From contig NC_085141.1 in assembly GCF_024139115.2 (NCBI RefSeq), positions 173,178,994 through 173,242,993 of the forward strand: a DNA stretch of 64,000 bases, written 5' to 3'. Position 1 is the first letter of the stretch, and each line of letters opens with the position of its first letter. Below, in pieces: positions 1 through 11,163 of this stretch. The notes below the pieces were generated by a model. It saw only the letters and a list, made by a program, of their open reading frames with translations. It was not told the DNA's origin and made no database searches. Source of the DNA: Armigeres subalbatus. Taxonomy: Eukaryota; Arthropoda; Insecta; Diptera; Culicidae. Made by a program: the position numbers and the translations under genes.

Positions 1-147
1 TTTATTAAGCTGTCGGACATTATATCAAACAAAACTGCTGGAGCAATAAAAAAATCATGCATTCATGCGGAAATAAATTTACTAAAAGCCGGATATAACG
101 CCTTTGAATAACGTCGGAAAATTATTGAATCTTTGATGTGTGGAATC

Positions 148-345
148 AAAAGATATTTTAGTTACTAGATAAAGATTGTCGCTTCGGTTCCCTTTGTTCT
201 GCTGTCCAAAACATGTGCGGTACCTAACTGTCAAATCGTATGTATTTTTCAATCATTGACATTTAGATCCACTATCCTCGCCATGAAAAGATGTTCCGGA
301 CAGCGACGACAGCGATAATCTTTATCTGGTAACTAAAATATCTTC
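148..345. mobile_element. MITE with 9 bp target duplication
   Basis: A 198 bp non-coding element. Its ends are inverted: AAGATATTTTAGTTAC near 150 mirrors GTAACTAAAATATCTT near 344, and GATAAAGATTGTCGC mirrors GCGATAATCTTTATC further in. It is flanked by a perfect 9 bp duplication TGTGGAATC (139-147 and 346-354). No transposase coding is present, so it is non-autonomous. Confidence 0.75.
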
Positions 346-354
346 TGTGGAATC

Positions 355-1479
355 CCAATATTGTCGAATGGATGTTGATCTTTATTGGAATAATCTTAGC
401 ATTTGACAATCATATCGCAACCGTTTATCAAGAGATTCTGAGGAAGGCCGAATATACTTTGATTTTATTTTCATAAATTCATAAATAGCATTGGGAATGG
501 ATTTTATTTTATCGTTTATCGACACTATTTTTACGTATTTTTCCTAGTGTGCGAAGGTTATGACTGGCTGAACAATGGTTGAAATAAAAATCTTGTTCAG
601 TTATTTACAAACTGTAGTTTGACAGATCGACTTATTGAATAAGACTCCAATTATGATTCATATTCAGCAATAAGATTATTTATGTTATGCATTGAGTGAG
701 CCATATCTAACAAATCAAGGATGGCGCGGATGACAACGTTACCGGCGGATGATCAAATGACAGCAGTTCGAGACCCGATTTAGGAAAATTTTAAAATGAT
801 TATATGAAAATAACAATTGCTTCAAAATACGCTCATTGGAGATCTTGATGATGTTACCTTCTATGCGTTATTATTTTCGAAGAATTCACATGTAGCTGAA
901 TTGAGGCTTAGTAAAATGCATATTAAAGGTTTAACGAATCAGTTAATAAAGTTGTTTTTCAAAATGAGATGTTGTAGTTGTATAACTTCGCCAAAATTGT
1001 GTGAACAAAGCTTGAACAGATGTTGTGATAAGAAATAGTACAGACATAATTCAACACAGCGCTGAATTAAATCATCACACTGATGTTAGTTCAACTAGTG
1101 AATGTTTGTTGGGATGTCATTCGTCTCGTTCAAAGTTGTACTCGATCCAGCCTCGAAGAACGATGCTCTCGATGCATCAACTTGGCCAGAAGGAATTATG
1201 TTCCGGGAGTTTGATGACTACGGTTCCAACAAATTTTGGAGACTTTCCGCTGTCAACCTCACCCCTTCACCATAACTTCAAACTAGTTTCTGCGTATCAT
1301 CATCCCGTAGAAGACCCTACTATCGCCTATAACCGACACTATACACATCCAGGACGCATTGCCAACAGTACTGAGGGAGTCCTTGAGCCACCCGATCAAG
1401 TCGAGCTCGCCAAAAGTTTCAGTCCTGGCCCTTCGGTCGCGGTTGATGATGGGATCTCGACAACTGCTCCCAGGCAAGT
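355..1479. other. AT-rich stretch without recognisable gene
   Basis: Short open frames here (for example 1025-1492) have no recognisable family. The 3' part may be the decayed start of the LINE that becomes readable from about 1560. I see no RNA gene or repeat boundary. Confidence 0.4.
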
Positions 1480-1559
1480 ATGCGTGCTTTAGCACCGTCG
1501 CCTAATTCTTCAAAAAGTTCCGGCTGCTCCAGTTTCATTACCGCTCACAAAATTGAACG

Positions 1560-2661
1560 TCTATTAAACTATGACGATCAATATCCAACGACCGTTTTTC
1601 GGATTACGAGACGCAACCATTCTACGACACATCAATCAAGCTGCATCGCAAATGACATTCCCGAATTATCATCCTCTTCAAATATCCACCATACTTCGCC
1701 CTAGTTGCGCGAGCGCCAATTGTTTATTTGCGCGATTTACGTTCCTCCAGATCGGACACGTGATATCGAGTACATAGAAACACACTACAACTGTATATTT
1801 CGAGTTCTCAAGGAGGATAATTCAGTTGACGAAATTATAGTTTTGGGTAACTTCAACCAAGCTACCTTTTCGTGGAATACTTCTTCCAACGGATTCCTGT
1901 TCCCGGATATCGACAATAATTCCGTTCTTCACTCTGGTGCGGCGAAGCTTCTAGATTTCTACAGCTCAGCAACGCTATCTCAGTTCAATTCTTTCGCCAA
2001 TGAAAATAATCTCTACCTGAATTTGTGTTTGGCAACCAAGTCTACAATCGTAGATCTAGCTCCACTCCCTCTGGTTAAACGAGTAGCACATCATCCAGCG
2101 CTTGAATTGACTGCAGTATTCCACACCAAACGGATGTCTCGCCTGTTTGATTCTTTTATAATTTTCGTGAAGCTGATCATCGTCGTATCAGTCAGTTTCT
2201 ATCTTCTCCACGAGACGAGCCACAGCCTTAGGCTGAAAGTCTCGCTAATAAAGATATAAAATAAAATCTTCTCTCGACTGAGAAGCTGTTCGCAACTCGG
2301 AAACATAGAAAATGCGGCACAAGCGTTCTCCAACGTTTTAGCATACGTTATCGATCGATACGTTCCCAAACGATCGAGTGATACAAATAACGGCCCGTCT
2401 GCGCCTTGGCAAACACGTGCACTGAGAAGAATGAAATCTATGAACCGAGCGGCTCTACGCAAATTCACTAAGCATCGAACTGTTTCGCTGAGAAACTACT
2501 ATGTTAAGCTCAATCACGACTACAAGCGAGTCAGTCAGGATTGCTATTCTCGATATCAGCAAAATATTCAACGGAACCTAAAATCACATCCGAAACGTTT
2601 CTGGAAGTATGTAAAAGATCAACGTAAAATAATCTGGATTGCCGTTGTCCATGGTATTTAA
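1560..2661 (+). pseudogene. LINE remnant: endonuclease and start of the linker to reverse transcriptase
   Basis: Decayed non-LTR retrotransposon ORF2 fragment spread over frames. ICAIYVPPDRTRDIEYIETH and IIVLGNFNQATFSW (about 1723-1880) resemble the AP-endonuclease domain, where GDFN is usual; here the catalytic Asp position reads Asn. After an insertion at 2209-2265, the text PSAPWQTRALRRMKSMNRAA and FWKYVKDQR (2395-2635) matches the post-endonuclease linker of Jockey-like elements. No reverse transcriptase motif remains. Frameshifts and stops make it non-functional. Confidence 0.65.
2209..2265 (+). mobile_element. Ultra-short hairpin retroposon, copy A (57 bp)
   Basis: Inserted in the LINE remnant and flanked by a perfect 8 bp duplication ATCTTCTC (2201-2208 and 2266-2273). 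The unit carries a stem CGAGAC...GTCTCG enclosing an AGCC/GGCT inner stem, then CTAATAAAGA and an A-rich tail. The flanking LINE frame can be read on both sides. Confidence 0.75.
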
Positions 2662-2845
2662 TGGATCTACAGCAAATAACACCCAGGAAATCTGTTCGTT
2701 TTTCTCGGATAAGGATACGAGGAGTTTAGTGATTACCAAATTGAATACGTTCCACTCATGGGTCAAGCTGTCAGTGCTATTGGTATAGATGAAACGATGA
2801 TATCCGGAGACCACCCAGTTGCGACCACCCACCACCCTAATTGCG

Positions 2846-3023
2846 TTAGGCTCGATGCTCACGTAGCATCTTTTCAACTCTGCGTGCACACGGAGTTAAA
2901 AAGACGCAGGCGTGTAACGGAAAAAAGCATTAACGCAGCGTCACCGCGTCGATGCACACCTGCGTTATTTTAACGCTGTGTGCACGCTGCGATGAAAAGA
3001 CGCTACGTGGATATCGAGCCTTA
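2846..3023. mobile_element. Foldback element with GTGCACG-type iterations
   Basis: Inverted ends: TAGGCTCGATGCTCACGTAGC at the left mirrors GCTACGTGGATATCGAGCCT at the right, and the interior is largely self-complementary (TGCGTGCACACGGAGTT against ACGCTGTGTGCACGC). It is about 178 bp and directly abuts the larger palindrome at 3021. Confidence 0.65.
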
Positions 3024-3294
3024 GGCCCGATGTCCACGTAGCGTATTTTCAACGCTGCGTGCACACGGCGTTCAAAGGACGCATGTGTGCATCGGGAAAA
3101 AGCGGTAACGCAGCGTCGCCGCACCGATGCACATCTGCGTTTTTTCAACGCCACGTGCACGCAGCGTTGAAAAAACGCAGATGTGCATCGGTGCGGCGAC
3201 GCTGCGTTACCGCTTTTTCCCGATGCACACATGCGTCCTTTTAACGCCGTGTGCACGCAGCATTGAAAATACGCTACGTGGGCATCGGGCCTTA
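3021..3294. repeat. 274 bp near-perfect palindrome (foldback element)
   Basis: Centre near 3157/3158. Position x mirrors 6315-x: CAACGC at 3146-3151 faces GCGTTG at 3164-3169, and the outer AGGCCCGATG near 3023 faces CATCGGGCCT near 3292. The palindrome makes near-identical open frames on both strands, which are artefacts. GC content is far above the surroundings. As single-stranded DNA or RNA it would form a hairpin of about 130 bp. Confidence 0.85.
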
Positions 3295-3814
3295 AACTGC
3301 GATCCTCGAAAAAATTTAAACGGAAAAAAATACGTTTGTAAAAAAGATAGGGTTTTGAGATAAGGTACCCCGGGGCAAGTAGGTGTATGACTATGACTGC
3401 AGATGAATCGATTAACGTTTTTAATGGTAATAATGTTCTAGGAAGATAAAGCAGAACTATAATCGAATTCACCCGACACAAACATATTTTGAATCAAAAC
3501 CATTTGAGGCACCATGCTAATGTTATTGCCTGATCATGACTTTAAACTACCGAGAAAATCTATCACTTTTATTTTAATTCAATGGATTTCCAACTAAATA
3601 GTAGTTTCTAAATTTATCATTTATGTGGAAAGTTAGTATTTTGAACAATTAAATAATTGTGTGACATCGAAAACGATTTAAAATTTTTAATTAAAGTCAA
3701 AATCTGCCATTTTCATTTGCCCTTGAGTTTTTACATACATGGGGCAAGTGGGACATATTTGAACAACATTTTCGATAAAGCTATTTTAGTTGTTTTTAGA
3801 TGGTTGTCTAGTGA

Positions 3815-3874
3815 TTTTTTTTTTTTGTCTTTATTATCGAGACTTTCAGCCCAAGGCTGGCTCGTCTCGTAAAG
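3815..3874 (-). mobile_element. Ultra-short hairpin retroposon, copy B (60 bp)
   Basis: Minus-oriented, with a 12-base T run on the plus strand as its A tail. Flanked by a perfect 8 bp duplication TCTAGTGA (3807-3814 and 3875-3882), or 9 bp if the preceding G is counted. The stem is CGAGAC...GTCTCG with AGCC/GGCT inside, then ATAATAAAGAC and the tail. Confidence 0.75.
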
Positions 3875-4060
3875 TCTAGTGAAAAATAATTTCGTCATTC
3901 ATATATCATATGGATCTGAATCAGATGCAGTTTGATTTCGTTGTTAAAAAGTAGTGTACAGTTAATTACCAAATGTGTAATTTACATTCTGAAAATTATC
4001 TCCCGCATGAAAAAACAGCAATGCCTATAACTATGCGATATTCTTCCATTTACCGTGCAA

Positions 4061-4063
<3 letters not shown>

Positions 4064-4117
<54 letters not shown>
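4064..4117. repeat. (TA)n microsatellite
   Basis: Uninterrupted TA dinucleotides of about 54 bp. The next element is inserted at its right edge and the same microsatellite resumes after that element at 4825, so the insertion split it. Confidence 0.9.
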
Positions 4118-4119
<2 letters not shown>

Positions 4120-4120
<1 letters not shown>

Positions 4121-4824
4121 GGTGGCTCAAATAAGTATGGGAAAAACTTTTTTCAATTTTTTTGATGGGCCGCCCTCTTATTCGGTTCTATTTGATGCCC
4201 TGATGCTCTGGACAAAATTTCAGCCAAATCGGTCAACGTTTGGGCGGTGCTAAACTCGTTGGAAGTTTATATGGAAAAATGTATGCAGAAACATCAAAAA
4301 ACAGTAATTTGCTGCTGGACTACACAACTAACGATGAAGAACTATGATACTTATCCAGATCTTGGAGAATTTAATACAGAATGTTATGCAGAAAACCGCG
4401 AGAAGATTCGAGTTTGCCCGGCTGTGTTATTAGCATTTCTCTGCAGTGGGGTTTGAGCAAATTTCGTTTCTTTTACCTTTGAAAAGAAATAAATTCACCC
4501 TTACAACACTCCAGTAAAATGCTAATATCTTTGTGTAATAAACTCTAATCTTCTCGCGGTTTTCAGCATAACATTCTGTACTTTATTTTACAAGAACTGA
4601 ATGAGTATCATGGTTCTTGATCGTAAATTGTGCCGTCCAACTGCAAATCACTGTTTTTGGATGTTTCTGCATACATTTTTCCATATAAACTTCCAACGAG
4701 TTTAGCACTACCCAAACGTTGACCGATTTGGCTGAAATTTTGTCCAGAGCATCAGGGCGTCGAATAGAACCGAATAAGAGAGCGGCCCATCAAAAAATTT
4801 GAAAAAGTGTTTTTTGAGCCACCC
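4120..4824. mobile_element. MITE with long inverted arms, TA target duplication
   Basis: About 705 bp starting GGGTGGCTCAAATAAG and ending in the inverse, GAGCCACCC, flanked by TA. The inverted arms are about 210 bp: GATGCTCTGGACAAAATTTC near 4200 mirrors GAAATTTTGTCCAGAGCATC near 4735, and the segments with GAAACATCCAAAAACAGT also mirror. The middle has no transposase. A solo arm of the same family lies at 49190-49388. Confidence 0.8.
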
Positions 4825-4850
4825 TAATATATATATATATATATATATAC

Positions 4851-5350
4851 AGCGATTCCACGGGAAAAGAATAGAGTTGAAAAAAAAGTTGTCCAATTTT
4901 GCTCAAAATCGCTTGGTATGTTCTTCATCGAAAATAATTAGACCCGTATTTTTTTATTTTTTATTAGGGTGACCATGTTCGATATAGGGTTACCAGAAAA
5001 ATCGCTATTTTTCGAAATTTTTTATTTATAAAAAATCATAACTTTTGAACCACTGGATCGATTTGCAATATTTTTTTATGGATAGAAAGCTTATTACTTC
5101 TAGTTCTTACTAAAAGTTTTGGTTTGGTGTATTGGTGTACTCAAATTTGCTAAAATGGTCAAAATATTCGTTTTTTAAGATTTTTTAATTGTTGGACCAC
5201 AACGACTATATATTTTTATATTTTTTTATGAAAATTCAAATATTTTTACATAACATATCAAAAAATTAGAAATGTTCATCGAGCCGTTTTTGAGTTACAT
5301 TTTTTTGAAAATTTCAAGTTTTCTGCCCATACACACATGGAATGAACGTT
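4851..5350 (+). repeat. About 500 bp repeat unit, copy 1 of a head-to-tail pair
   Basis: Begins CAGCGATTCCACGGGAAAAG right after (TA)n, includes TAGGGTGACCATGTTCGATA, and ends CACACATGGAATGAACGTT. Copy 2 follows immediately at 5351. An inverted third copy sits at 12365-12868, also next to (TA)n. No ORF of note; type unknown. Confidence 0.75.
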
Positions 5351-5838
5351 CAGCGATTCCACGGAAAAAGAATAGAGTTGAAAAAAAAAGTTGTCCAATT
5401 TTGCACAAAATCGCTTGGTATGTTCTTCATCGAAAATAATTAGACCCGTATTTTTTTATTTTTTTTATTAGGGTGACCATGTTCGATATAGGGTTACCAG
5501 AAAAATCTCTATTTTTCAAAATTTTTTATTTTAAAAAAAATCATAACTTTTAAACCACTGTATCGATTTGCAATGTTTTTTTATGGATAGAAAGCTTATT
5601 ACTTCTAGTCTTTACTAAGAATATTGGTTTGGTGTATTGGTGTACTCAAATTTGCTAAAATGGCCAAAATATTCGTTTTTTATGATTTTTGAAATGTTGG
5701 ACCACAACGACTATATATTTTTATATTTTTTTATGAAAATTCAAACATTTTTTGATAACATATCAAAAAATTAGAAGCCGTTTTTGTGTTACATTTTTTT
5801 GAAAATTTCAAGTTTTCTGAACATGCACACATGGATTG
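5351..5838 (+). repeat. About 490 bp repeat unit, copy 2
   Basis: Same sequence as 4851-5350 with scattered differences and a deletion around 5775 (a short GTTCATCGAGC-type segment is missing). It joins copy 1 without spacer, so it looks like a tandem duplication rather than an independent insertion. Confidence 0.75.
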
Positions 5839-6063
5839 AGCATAATTTTCCATCACTTCAAAATAACTGCGGGAATCATTCTGTTGAAGTTATCAAACTT
5901 ATTCCTAATTAATTCATGATAACCATGTTTACAAATCTAGTTTTATTTGTGAAGTAATGTACCTATCAAAAGTAGGGGAGGCTTGTCCAATTCTGACCCT
6001 ATTAAATGTAAGAACTATAAATCACCCTCAAATTGTTTAAAAGCAGAGACCAACATTGCTAGG

Positions 6064-6201
6064 GTTTACTCAACCATGGTTTACGCTTTAACTGGAACCA
6101 CAATGGTCCGTTAGCGTCCTAATTCAGCATGAGTGCTCATAAGGGTTGCAGAGGCACTCATGCCGAATTTGAGTGGTAGCGTAAACCACGACTGAGTAAA
6201 C
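6064..6201. mobile_element. Short foldback MITE
   Basis: TTTACTCAACCATGGTTTAC at the left faces GTAAACCACGACTGAGTAAA at the right, with an inner pair GCATGAGTGCTC and GGCACTCATGC. About 138 bp and non-coding. Confidence 0.6.
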
Positions 6202-6539
6202 TTAACTATTTTGAATTATTCCACAAAAGGGTCATTTTGAGTGAAACGAACTGAAACTAGAATATATATTTTTTTAGCGTGTAGATTTTTTTTTTATATT
6301 TAGACGATCCCCACCAGTGCGTAAATAAAGCCAAAATAGCAACCTCTATCATGACGCGAACTCGCACCGGTCGTTGGTAAACGGGTTTGGGAAATGTAAA
6401 CGCAACCTTCGGTGAATAGCGAGTTGGCAAATTTGGCGACCCGCTCCAACCGTTGCCAAACCATCACACGGAAATATAGAGTAACGCATAAATAAAAAAT
6501 GTGCCGTCTTTTGAAAAATTGTTCGGTTATTCATCATCA

Positions 6540-7135
6540 AAACCATTGTGATGGAGGTCAGTTTAGTTTGGATTTCAACTGATTGGCGGCGCTAGTGAAT
6601 ATGAAATAACCTGATAGGTTAGATATCTCGAAATCTGGAATTTTTAGAATATTGGCGTCTTCTACAAAGTTGTTCGGGTGGTCAAAACCATCATGACAAA
6701 AACAAGTTTAATTTGAAATACAACCGCTTGGCGGCGCTAGTGAATTGGAAATAACCTTAAAGGAAAAATATTTCGATAGTTGAAATCTTAAGAATATTGC
6801 CGTCTTCTACAAAGTTGTTCGGATGATTAAAACCATCATGACGAAAGCAAGTTTAGTTAATAATTCAACCGCTTGGCAGCGCTAGTGTATTAGAAATAAC
6901 CTGATAGGTCAGGTATTTAAATAAGAAATAACCTGCTAGGTTAGATATTTCAAAAACTGAAATTTTTAGAATATTGCCATATTCCACAAAGGTGTTCGGG
7001 TGGTGAAAACCGTCATGATGCAAGCAAGTTTAGTTTTAAACACAATCGCTTAGCGGCGCTAGTGTATAAGAAATAAACTGATAGGTTAAATATATCAAAA
7101 TCTGGAATTTTCAGAATATTGCCGTATTCTACAAA
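6540..7135. repeat. Tandem repeat, about four diverged units of roughly 150-200 bp
   Basis: Recurring blocks: GGCGGCGCTAGTG, GAAATAACCTGATAGGTTAG, TATTGCCGTCTTCTACAAAG and AAACCATCATGACAAAA recur in the same order. Part of an inverted unit follows at about 7365-7560 (CTTTGTAGAAGA, AACCTAACAGGTTATTTC, CACTAGCGCCGC), so the array is flanked by a reversed copy. Confidence 0.7.
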
Positions 7136-7140
7136 GTTAC

Positions 7141-7270
7141 TTGCCATAAGACGAGTTCGTACAATTCCATTTAATTCCACCACTTGGTTGTACCTTTGAC
7201 AGATACTTATTTCGACTTCTACAGTAAGGCCATCTTCAGTGTCTCGTACTTGACTCGATTCGACTCAACT
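7141..7270 (-). repeat. Dispersed repeat, copy 1 of 3
   Basis: On the minus strand it carries GTACGAGACACTGAAGA and GGTGGAATTAAATGGAATTG, with AAGACGAGTTCG on the plus side. The same blocks occur in the other orientation at 31455-31580 and 53211-53340. It is probably the end of a larger dispersed element; family not identified. Confidence 0.6.
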
Positions 7271-9529
7271 CGAGCGCCAACGAGTATTGCGGTTTCAAAC
7301 TAAACTTCTGATTTTGACTACCCTTTTAAATCTTACATAATAACCAAACTAAAAGATAATTCGGATAACTTTGTAGAAGATGGCCACTTTCTAACTCTAA
7401 CGGATTTAGAAATATTTAACCTAACAGGTTATTTCTCATACACTAGCGCCGCTATGCGTATGAATTCCAAACTAAACTAGTCTCCATCATAAATGTTATG
7501 GCAACCCGAACAACTTTGTAGAAGACAAAATCTTTCTAAGTCTTATAGATCTCGAGATATCCACCTCACTAAATTATTGCATATAAGCTAGCGCCACCTA
7601 GCAGATGTGTGTCTAGCTAATCTGATAATCACAAAATGCATTACGCACATACTTATATTACAAAAGTTGGAGCGCGTTCTGAAAGATTTGAAAATAAATA
7701 ATTTATTTTTGGAAAATATATTAAGCTCTTTTAGTGGAATGTATTAAACCGTCTAAGACGAATTAAGTACTGTCCATTTAATTCCACCAGTTAATTTTTT
7801 TTTCTGATTTTATTTATTTCCGTGTTTGCCTCAATAGCAACCGGATATTCACCACCGGTGCGAAGCATGATTGCACTTCAACAACCTTGATAGAAACAAC
7901 CGGTGCGAGAACAAGTGCATAAATAAAATATGAACGCATTTCGTTCCTATACTAGACACTCATTTGGATACACATCGGTGGGGATCGTCTTAGTGAAGTT
8001 AAAAAATCAATTTTTAAGTCCAATGAAGTCCGACCAATGAAATCTACGTTGAAATTCTTTGTGTAATGAATGCTTTCCATTGGTATTATTAAAAATTTGG
8101 CAACCAGCGCTGTCTGAGAGAATCTTGGCTCTGCTATATTGAGGAATGGTAGCTCAAATCTCAAAGCTTTAGACTACAAGCAATGGTTTTCTCTGATTAC
8201 CTTCAATTAAAACTCAGCATTTAATTTGATTATTTTTATTTTTCATAATTCATCAAAAAAAATATTACACAGCAAAATTCTTACAATTTAACACACTTTT
8301 CTTCATCTGAAAACGAAAACCGTTTCACGATAATGTAATTTTCATTTTGTGGTTTAAGGTAATGAAACGATTGTGTCCCAGAGATTTGTTTTACACGAGT
8401 ATAACGGTTCTTTATTTTCTTTTCCATTGTATTGTAATCTTTTTCCGAGAAAAACTCGTAATATATTTTGGAATCTACTTTAGAAACAGCCCAAGAGTAA
8501 AGTTCGTACGCAGTTGTAATATGATGGCCTTGTAAACTTGCTTTTGAAGCGTTTCGTTTTAGAACACCTCCTAAAGCGTCACAAGGCCCTTTTCCATGGC
8601 AAGTGGCAAAAAAATTTCACTCTGCTTTAAGACCTAAGTCTTTGTACATGTTGCACAAATTGAAAGCAGTCATCTTATTTTTGTATTGACTGCCTGATCC
8701 ATCAGAAAAAAAATGGATATTTTTCAGGTAAGGTAGTTTTTTTTTTAATGAAATTCACACAATTTGTTATAAACAGCCGAACGGCAACATGGTTATGTTT
8801 AGTTAATTCTGCGATTGCTATGAAGCTTGTAAACTTTAAATTTTGTGCTTCATCCTTATAATATATGACAAAAGGATGGATTGTGCATTGAGCGTTTGCC
8901 CAATGAAAACCTTGTATAGCGTCCTGAATAACAAAAGAGTAATTTTCAGAGAAGTCAGCAATTATAATGCAATCAGTTGCTTCCAAATTAATTTTAAGTA
9001 GTTTCCTTAAGGACATAGTTGGATGAGTACCACGATGGCAGTCAATATGGCACCGGACCCTCCACGGGTCAACCCCACACCTCCCGCACTCTCCCACCAA
9101 CATTCGACTGCATCGAACAGCATCGAACAAAAGTATAATATTCAAATTACTAACCTGTTCACAGCATATTTATACACTTCCCGTGATAATGAACATGTTT
9201 CTTCAAAGAGTCCTATGAATTTCAGCTTGAATTTCATCGTAAATCAGCAGTTTCGTGCCAATTTAATTGCCGTTCGCGATTCGATGGGCTTATCACTGCA
9301 CTTCACTTCTTCTCAAAGGGCATAGAAAAATCAAGTTTTTACTCACTTCTCCGCACATGAGCAGCCCGAAATGTTGATAGAATGCAAATTAAACATCACT
9401 TTTTGAAATCAGTCACTCGTTTGAACCGAAAACTTAATATAAACTACTATTTTTGCCCGAAAAAACGATCAAAAACTGACCGCGGAGCGAATGTAAACAC
9501 CGGCAGCGGCAGCAGCAAACTAATACATA

Positions 9530-10148
9530 GGGTGGTTCAAAAAATGATTTTACTCCGCCGCGCTCAGTCGATTATGATTCATAATTTGGGTGTCATCCGA
9601 TGGTTTGGGTTGGTTTGAATAGAGGCTTACTGTGTACAGGTCGTTTCAGGTTTGTATGACAGTTGATATGGCGAGGTTGAATTTTACATTATTTTGATTG
9701 TGGCACTCCGTCATTGGGCGCTGGCGAGGGGGGACACCATGTGACTGGATGAAATATTCAAGAGCTTCAATTCCATATAGACAATGAACATTGAATGGTC
9801 GTTTCAATGGTTGGGAGTCAATTTTAATCGAGGTTGCGATAATTAAGCATGAATAAGCTTATTTTTTGCGTTACATTATCAATGGATCTTTCCTGCGGTG
9901 CAGTTTTCGTTCAGTGAAGTTTCCGGAATGTTGCTTTAAGCTATGTGGGTTCTCTTTTCGCCAGCGTTTGGAGGGAAGGCGCTTTAGCCAGTGTAATGAA
10001 AGGTTTAGTTTCTCATACTAGTTTTCATACAAACTTGAACCGGCTAGTGTTCAACCAGTTTTTGTTCAAATCGGTTTTTGGAGGACACTCGGAGTATGGG
10101 ACGGAATCGGGTGAGCGTGGTGGAGCTGGGTCGTTTTTTGAACCACCC
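9530..10148. mobile_element. MITE with GGGTGGTTCAAAAAA ends, TA duplication
   Basis: 619 bp, GGGTGGTTCAAAAAATGA at the left and TTTTTTGAACCACCC at the right, flanked by TA on both sides. The ends resemble those of the 4120-4824 family (GGGTGGCTCAAA). It interrupts the transposase-like locus between its second and last exon. No coding capacity. Confidence 0.75.
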
Positions 10149-11020
10149 TACTAATATTCTTTGTTTTTTATAAATACGACACGAATACTACTACAGTATA
10201 TGACAGTTTTTATTGTACCAATACTTTCAAAGCTTTGTTTTGGTACTCAACCCACCTTCACCTTAAAATTATGCGGAGATAATTCGCTTATTTTTTCTAA
10301 AAATGTTTCCACATACTCTTCTGCATCCATTCGCACTGAATTTAAATGACAACGATCTGTTTGCTTCCATTGTTTAAATTCTAAGGAATCGACATTTTCA
10401 AGAAAATTCATCAGGTCATTCTCCAGGTTCTGCGTACCCGGGCAATGATCACAGATTTTCAACCAACATTTCTCTGTAGGATTTTCACAAAGTATTTTAA
10501 AAAACAAGTCATGATACGTTTTTAAATGGTTATGAATAAGTTTCTTGTCCTTAAGGGTTTTAAACATTAATTTAACATTCTGATGATAAATGCATACGCA
10601 GACAGTATGCGTTCCACTTGAACCAGCTAGAATACATTTTTTTGGGCGGCTGCGGGAAAACATTGAAAATCCAATTTTAAAAGTAAAATATTGCTCTTTG
10701 AAAATTGAATAAATTTCACGAAGGTTACATAAAAGTAACCTGCGCTGTACATGCACTTTTTCTCCTGCCATATTTTCAACAACGAAATCCCTTTTCCCAG
10801 GACATGCTCTGCTTATCTCGTCACTTTTATAAAAGTCCCTAACTACAGTTAGAGTATCATCGCTCAAAGACAACATATTTACTCTGGTCTCCGGTGTGCT
10901 CATAAAACCTTTTTCAATCTGTAATTTCTTTGCACGTTGAGCAGTTCGTTGCGAAACACCGAATTCTTGCATCATTTTGTACGCAGTCCAGGATTTGGGA
11001 AGGGAAGTTAGAATCCTATA

Positions 11021-11163
11021 CTGCCGTAATCTGGAAAAGTGACGTAACAGCCATTTTACAACATGCATGTTTTCCATTTTTCTGTTAAAGAGCGCGATGA
11101 GTGGTACTCGTTAACACCATTTTTGGAAAATGGCGTATACGTCACTTTTTCAGATTACGGCAG
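11021..11163. mobile_element. CTGCCG-type foldback MITE inserted in a transposase exon
   Basis: 143 bp, CTGCCGTAATCTGGAAAAGT at the left and ACTTTTTCAGATTACGGCAG at the right, flanked by TATA on both sides (11017-11020, 11164-11167). Removing the element plus one TATA restores the host frame across the junction (DRNDRY|RILTSLPKSW), which fixes the target duplication at 4 bp. Confidence 0.85.

Noticed and set aside
3059..3481. Overlapping open frames on both strands with near-identical Cys/Arg-rich peptides
   Set aside because: They are produced by the palindrome at 3021-3294, which reads alike on both strands; no independent coding evidence.
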